A stretch of DNA of 64,000 nt, from contig JAIXMP010000011.1 in assembly GCA_025677815.1 (NCBI GenBank), positions 744,001-808,000 on the forward strand, written 5' to 3'. How positions within the stretch are numbered: position 1 is the stretch's first letter; every line of letters starts with the position of its first letter. This document shows positions 58,397-64,000 of this stretch, piece by piece. Both the position numbers and the translations under genes were made by a program. The notes under the pieces are model-generated. The model was not told where the DNA came from, searched no databases, and was given only the letters and a program-made list of their open reading frames with translations. Origin of the DNA: Phascolomyces articulosus (taxonomy: Eukaryota; Mucoromycota; Mucoromycetes; Mucorales; Lichtheimiaceae).

Positions 58397-59049
58397 CTAC
58401 ACACTCCTTGCATTTTCCCTGTTGATCTTATTTTTAAAATCATTCTCTTCGATTGAATATTTATTGGTAATAAAATATGAGAAAGAGGGTTATAAATAAA
58501 TATATATCCAAGCTTTTCCTTTTCTTTGACTTGAAGATCATCATCTATTAAAAACGTAGTATTGATAGCGTTTCCGTACTTTATATATGAAAAATAGAAA
58601 AAAAAAGAGATGAGATGATCCCAATTCCCTCATACCATTTTTAGGAGCTTCCTTGATCTTCCATTGATAGGTATTATTAGAAATCCAGTCCTTCCAACTG
58701 CAAGTACCAATGATGTTGTACCTTGATTTTACAATCCATTACTTTTTACTTGAAATTTTGTCCCAATTTTGTTCATTTTTTTCCTATAATATTTGTAAAA
58801 TATGAACATGGTCTTATATAGTAACTAGAACTTAATCTTTGTTGTCAAATGGTGTTCATCATAAAAGTAGAGGTTATTAATATAATCAGGACCCGCATCC
58901 AAGCAAGTTTAACATTAGTGTAACTGTAGTATAAGCGACCAGCTGTTCTTGGAAAAACTTGAATATAAAATATAAAGTAGCATACATAATCCTTTCTTTT
59001 TATTCTTGTTACATATCTTATTATATACCAATAACAATATTTGATAGCA
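58397..59049. other. Intergenic
   Basis: 3' UTR of the polymerase and promoter of the chitinase. Possible poly-A signals (AATAAA-like) near 58469 and 58494. No gene recognised. Confidence 0.5.
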
Positions 59050-60696
59050 ATGGCGGATCGGCGTTCAGTGCTTTGCACTTGCATCTTTACTCCCATTGTA
59101 CTTATATTACTTATTCTCGGATGGCGACGAGGGGGTCTTAAAGACGACGAACAGCTTCCTTCTCCTCCACCATCTCTTTCTTCTCCTTCCACTTCGTTAC
59201 CTCCTTCTGAGGCTACACCAACATCCGCAATACCATTACCACCAATTCACGACCCAATCATTGCTGGTTACTTTGTTAATTGGTATATATAAATATTTGT
59301 CATTAACACACCCAAAACGAAAGATTTTATTTATACTTTTTTTCATAGGGGCATCTATGACCGAAACTATAATGTTGTCGATTTACAAGCCGAGAAGCTT
59401 TCTCATATACTATATGCATTTGCCAATGTTAATGACGATGGCACTATTGTGCTTGGGGTAAATACATACAACAAACAAAGAGATTTCTTTTTTAACCGAG
59501 AACAAAAGGAAGCTTATATTGTTTGCTAAAAAAATATAGGATGTTTGGGCAGATACGGATAAGCACTTTCCCTCAGGTATTCATTATTAAAAAAATCACA
59601 CCCTAATAAATAGCCAAGATATTAATTAACCTATGTGGACATCTTTAGATCAAACTGTGAACCATAAAGCTGATGACTGGAACGAGCCAGGAGATAATTT
59701 ATATGGGAATTTCAAACAATTGTTTCTTTTGAAACAAAAGTATCGACATTTAAAGGTATCTTTAAGTGTAGGTGGATGGTCTTGGTCTGGCAATTTTTCA
59801 ACTGTCGCAAGTTCCCAAATTAAGCGTGCTCGATTTACCGAATCCGCTATATCCTTTGTCAATGATTTAGGCCTTGATGGCATTGGTAATATATATATAA
59901 CATGATGGGTGATGAAAAAAAAAAGAAAAACTTACAGAGAACTAATCCGAATTTTATATTATTAGATATTGATTGGGAAATGCCAAAGAATGACGCTGAA
60001 GCCGTATCTTATGTTTCTCTTGTTCATGATCTTCGAGTTGCTCTTGGTCCTAACTATCTTATTTCAGTCGCTGTACCCTGTGGGCCTGAAGACTACAAAA
60101 AACTGCATCTTTCCGAAATGGCAGCTCAAGTGGATTTGTTTTATTTAATGGCCTACGATTTTGCTGGTGCTTGGGATAGTGTAACTGGTCATCAAGCTGC
60201 TCTTTATGGAGGAACTTTGAACGATAACAATGCTGTGGACTATTATATTGCATCTGGTGTTCCGCCTGAAAAAATTGTATTGGGTATCCCTGCCTATGGT
60301 CGTGGATTTTCCAACACAAATGAAAAGCCTGGATCCTCCTTCAAAGGAGTACCTGCTGGTACATGGGAAGAAGGAAGTTATGATTATAAAGTATTACCAC
60401 GACCTGGAGCCAAAGAATATTTTGATGCTGAATCAGTAGCCTCTTATTCCTATGATCCCAAAAGCCGTGAGTTTGTTACGTATGATAATCCTCAAGCTGT
60501 CAAAGCCAAATGTGAATATGCCCTTACCAAGGGATTGGCAGGAGTCATGTTTTGGGAATTGAGTTCTGATGCTAAATCTCAAGATCGCAGCTTATTACAT
60601 ACTGCTTATACCACTTTTGATAATCAAGTTCATTCTTTAAATAATCATCTTGATTTCAAATCAAGTCGATTCCATAATATCAAAACTGGCATGTAA
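59050..60696 (+). CDS. GH18 chitinase with N-terminal membrane anchor
   Basis: Hydrolyses chitin at the cell surface or during wall remodelling. Exons 59050-59282, 59349-59457, 59540-59576, 59649-59885, 59966-60696; 448 residues. Residues about 8-24 (VLCTCIFTPIVLILLIL) followed by WRRGG form an uncleaved signal-anchor, giving a type II topology, then a Pro/Ser-rich stalk (about 35-75). The GH18 barrel has AGYFVNWGIYDR, LSHILYAFANV, LKVSLSVGGWSWSGNFS, catalytic GLDGIDIDWEMP (split by intron 4, Glu about 209), LMAYDFAGAWD, LGIPAYGRGFS and GVMFWELSSD. No chitin-binding module. The enzyme is full length and all catalytic residues are present. An upstream in-frame TTG is not used. Confidence 0.93.
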
Positions 60697-60892
60697 AAGA
60701 ATAATTTATATATATAACAATAAAAAGAAGTTTTCTACGCATGAAAATTAAGCTTTTAGCCTGTGGCTTTTTATTCCTCCGCTTTAAATCAACAACACTT
60801 GCTTCCCGATCTTTTTTTTTTTTTTTTTTTGACAGCCAGTGTTTTCTTTTCATTTTTTTTAAATACCCCTCGCACACACGCATAAAGAAGTT
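60697..60892. other. Short intergenic spacer
   Basis: Chitinase 3' UTR and permease promoter; contains an 18-nt T run near 60812. Tandem genes are only about 200 bp apart. Confidence 0.5.
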
Positions 60893-61917
60893 ATGGAGTC
60901 CAGAAAAGAAGGACAGGACGATGTCGATAATACAATGTCGAGTAGCTCGAGTCGAACTGAATTCGAAGCTTATAAACCAGCGGCTGAACCTACTTTATGG
61001 CACTTGTTCAAAAGTCAAGTAGCCACCAAAGAAGGCTGGTGGGGCGACTTTGACTGGTTCCCCATGTGCATGCCAACAGTATTTGTCAAGAAGGAAAAAA
61101 GACATACGCCATTTTGGGGTCTGAATAGTCGATTGCCATTAGGGTTGGCTGCCATTATGGGATTTCAACACGCCCTTGCCATGATTTCAGGTACATACTC
61201 TATTTTCTTTACCCCACAATAAAAAAAGAAACAATAAGTTTTATATATGTATATAAATAGATTTAAACTTGCATATATTAATGTTATTTTGTTTTGATAG
61301 GTGTTGTCACACCCATTTTGATTATGACGGGTGAAGGCCCAACATCGCTCAATTTGGAAGCAAGCGATCAACAATATTTGATTTCGGCAGCATTGATTGC
61401 TTCTGGTTTGTTATCAATTGTTCAAATTACTCGATTTAGACTTTTCAAGACACGTACGTATTTTAAATTTGATAGCGATAAAAATGATAAGAAAATTAGA
61501 ATACTTCCATTTGACATCATCACTTATTGTATCATTTGTTGATAAATACTATAGCATATTATTTGGGTACTGGTTTACTTACTGTGGTGGGCCCTAATTT
61601 TGCTTCGATTGCAGCCGTCAGGTAAAAAAATGGAAATATGAAACGGAAAGGAACAAGACATAAATAAATACATAATTATACTAAACTGTTATTATTAACT
61701 TAGTGCTGTGGTTTCTAATATGTATACAACTGGATATTGTGAAACGGAAACACTTGAAGATGGTACACTTGTACATCTCCCGTGTCGACGTGCTTGGGGC
61801 GCAATTCTTGGAACATGTAAAGTATACTCTCTCTCTTTTTTTATAACTATCCAAAGCATATTTAATGGATGAATGGAAAGAGAATGAAGGTCAAAAACTT
61901 GATACTTATAAACAATC

Positions 61918-61948
<31 letters not shown>

Positions 61949-63469
61949 GCTATGGTATGTTCATTATTTGAAATTTTTATGAGCTTCTTACCACCCAAGA
62001 TCTTGAAGAAACTTTTTCCTCCCATGGTCAGTGGCACCACCATCTTTTTAATTGGTTGTTCCGTCATCAGCACAGCTCTCAAGGATTGGGCAGGTGGATC
62101 TGGTGCTTGTTCTAGTATGCCTGAATCTGGTCTTTATTCCATGTGTCCCGACACCAATGCTCCTCATCCATTACCTTGGGGTAGTGCTGAATTTATTGGT
62201 TTGGGATTCTCTGTCTTTGCTACAATTGTTTTGGTTGAAAACTTTGGATCACCCTTTATGAAGAGTGCACAAATCGTTATTGGTCTTATTGTAGGTATGA
62301 TTATTGCCGGTGCGTGTGGTTATGTGGATGGATCGGCTATTTCAAGTGCTCCTGCTGGTACGTTTACCTGGACAACCACATTCCCTATCAGTGTGTATGG
62401 TCCTGCAGTCATTCCATTCCTGATTGTGTATTTGGATAATATTCTCGAATCCATTGGTGATATCACGGCTAGTTCTGATGTGAGTGGTGTGGAAGTCGAT
62501 GGTCCCATGTTTTCGAGTCGTATTCAAGGTGGCTTGCTTGCTGATGGTGTCAACTCATTGATTGCCGCTTGTATGACAATTAGTCCTATGGTAAAGTAGC
62601 GAACAAAAAATTCAATTTTATAAAATTTGTTGTCAATGCGAATGGATTAGTCAATATATCTAACATGAGCCTATCTGTAACTTTTTTCCTTCTTCCGTTC
62701 ATTAGGTTACATTTGCTCAAAATAATGGTATTATTGCATTGGTAAGTTTTAATGACTTAGTAATATGAACAGTTTTCTATTCTATTTTTGATCCAGGTGA
62801 TACTTATATTCAAATTTCGCTGGTTATTTTTCTTCTAGACTCGATGTGCTAACCGTATTGCTGGTTATTTTTGCTGTTTCTACATTGTCTTATTTGGTAT
62901 ATTGGGCAAGGTTTCAGCCGTATTTTTGACAATTCCTAAAACGGTAAGAAAATTGATGAGGAAGGGTAGCATGGGTAGGGAAAATGAAAAAGAGTAATCA
63001 TTAGAAATGGAATGTAATGGTAATAATACTCATATACATTTTATAAACGTAGGTTTTGGGAGGTCTGAACGCCTACTTGTTTGCTTCAGTCACTGTCTCT
63101 GGTATTCGTATCTTAGCCTATTTACCATGGACACGTCGTGATCGATTTATTGCCACCACTTCTTTAGCATTAGGTCTTGGTGTCACCTTATGTCCCGGTT
63201 GGTTCTCTCATGTATTCACTTATAGTGGCGACAATGAAAACTTACTTGGATTCTTAAGTGCTGTTGAAACTGTGGTGGATACTGGTTATTGTATTGGTTC
63301 CTTGATGGCCATCTTTTTGAATTTGGTAGTACCTCAAGAATGGGGACCTGAGACCATGCAAGAAACGGAAGAAAAGCGAAAGAAAGAGTTGGAAGAAATC
63401 CGTGAAGGTTTTGTCCAAACCAATACAAAGGATGAACAAGAAATCAAATCAGAAACCACTCTTCCTTAG
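60893..63469 (+). CDS. Uric acid/xanthine permease, UapA/UapC type (NCS2/NAT family)
   Basis: H+-coupled purine transporter of the plasma membrane. Exons 60893-61190, 61301-61453, 61555-61621, 61704-61816, 61950-62590, 62706-62741, 62839-62943, 63053-63469; 609 residues. About 14 hydrophobic spans. Landmarks: LGLAAIMGFQHALAMISG (TM1 QH motif), TPYYLGTGLLTVVG, FPPMVSGTTIFLIG, VENFGSPFMKSAQ, and the NAT signature VTFAQNNGIIALTRCANR, spread over exons 5-7 and matching UapA-type Q-N-N-G-x-I-A-x-T-R. The N-terminal cytosolic segment has a di-acidic DFDW-type motif; the C-tail is charged (KRKKELEEIREG). Intron 4 ends in a (TA)n tract instead of a pyrimidine tract. Confidence 0.95.
61921..61947. repeat. 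(TA)n tract forming a 3' splice region
   Basis: About 13 TA units immediately before the AG (61948-61949) of permease intron 4. It replaces a polypyrimidine tract; length variation could affect splicing. Confidence 0.8.
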
Positions 63470-64000
63470 ATTTACAAAAGAAAGACAATCCAATCCTCCA
63501 TTTCCAATTTATTTTTCCCCTTCCTCTCCTTCCACCACTCCATTATTAGTGTTCAATTATTTTTAGTATTAATTTTCTTATCAAATGTATATAGTAGAAA
63601 GAAGTAGTAGTAGCATCATTAGGGCATCAAATTCATTTAATTTATTAAAGGCATATTTTTAGTAGCATAATAATTATGGATCCTTCTTCGCGATAACAGC
63701 GTCATGCACGGTTTTCTTTCTCCTTTCTCATATCACGGATCATGTGATGCTCACCCTTTGTTTATAATATACGTTGAAATTATAAATTTTATTAAAAACG
63801 AAATTAATTGAACACACGGTGATTGGAGTTTCTTGCTCTCGTCAGTTCACAAGACTGGCTCAATTCTGAAAAACCTGCAGGGCAGCAGGGAAAAGGTGTG
63901 GGTATATCGACCGAAAAAAAGGGGATTACAAATCAAGAAAACAGATATAGGAAGGGGAATTACTGAATTATAGAAAAAGAGCTGAGAGAACAGAGGGTAA
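63470..64000. other. 3' flank of permease gene, right edge
   Basis: 3' UTR-like AT-rich DNA. Nothing recognisable up to the edge; the last 150 bp are purine-rich and could belong to the promoter of the next gene. Confidence 0.5.

Noticed and set aside
1..64000. CRISPR arrays, rRNA, operons
   Set aside because: None seen; the window is eukaryotic nuclear DNA.

Overview
The window is AT-rich nuclear DNA with intron-dense genes: most introns run from about 45 to 180 bp, with GTAAGT-like donors and TAG/CAG acceptors. Homopolymer and (TA)n tracts are frequent. The gene set (VTC polyphosphate synthase, UapA-type purine permease, NPR/HAL5-type kinase, EGCrP/Sgl1-type GH5, GH18 chitinase, HSPA12-like Hsp70s, Pol X) is fungal. 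Expanded HSPA12-like chaperones, an UNC80-like giant protein and a bacterial-type DNA methylase fused to chromatin readers suggest an early-diverging fungus, most likely Mucoromycota (Mucorales-like). That placement is inference. All exon models were built by hand from splice signals and phase; nearly all multi-exon genes close in frame without forced joins.

Layout. 1-1549: NPR/HAL5-type kinase, cut by the left edge. 1550-8388: gene-poor DNA with a dispersed repeat, a coding relic and one weak small gene. 8389-10594: TPR/F-box/LRR protein. 11426-16829: tandem HSPA12-like Hsp70 pair, the second copy carrying one nonsense codon. 17687-26112: 2,622-residue UNC80-like protein. 27144-28240: proteasome alpha subunit. 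28400-31131: TMEM19-like protein, a possible 43-residue gene and an RS-rich protein. 31902-34565: GH5 glucosidase with a CaaX ending. 34725-35110: second, inverted copy of the dispersed repeat. 35933-36121: small secreted protein. 36576-38042: multi-pass membrane protein. 39597-45323: two tandem VTC-family genes, one apparently catalytic and one degenerate. 45618-55414: a 21-exon, 2,601-residue protein described below. 55731-58396: BRCT/Pol X polymerase, divergent from it. 59050-60696: membrane-anchored chitinase. 60893-63469: purine permease.

The main discovery candidate is the 45618-55414 gene. It joins four copies of a Tudor-like module, AT-hooks, two ZZ-like zinc fingers, an extended PHD finger and a GATA-like finger to a C-terminal methyltransferase. 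That enzyme carries motif I (NFLGRG) and a catalytic-type HPPY motif, like a bacterial DNA amino-methylase family. Early-diverging fungi are known for abundant N6-methyladenine, which has been attributed to MT-A70 enzymes. A separate, bacterial-derived, reader-coupled DNA methylase would be a new system. It shares a 316 bp divergent promoter region with a DNA repair polymerase.

Other points of interest are the catalytic/pseudo-enzyme VTC pair, the mosaic Hsp70 tandem, the prenylation motif on the steryl/ceramide-glucosidase homologue, and several unannotated small genes.
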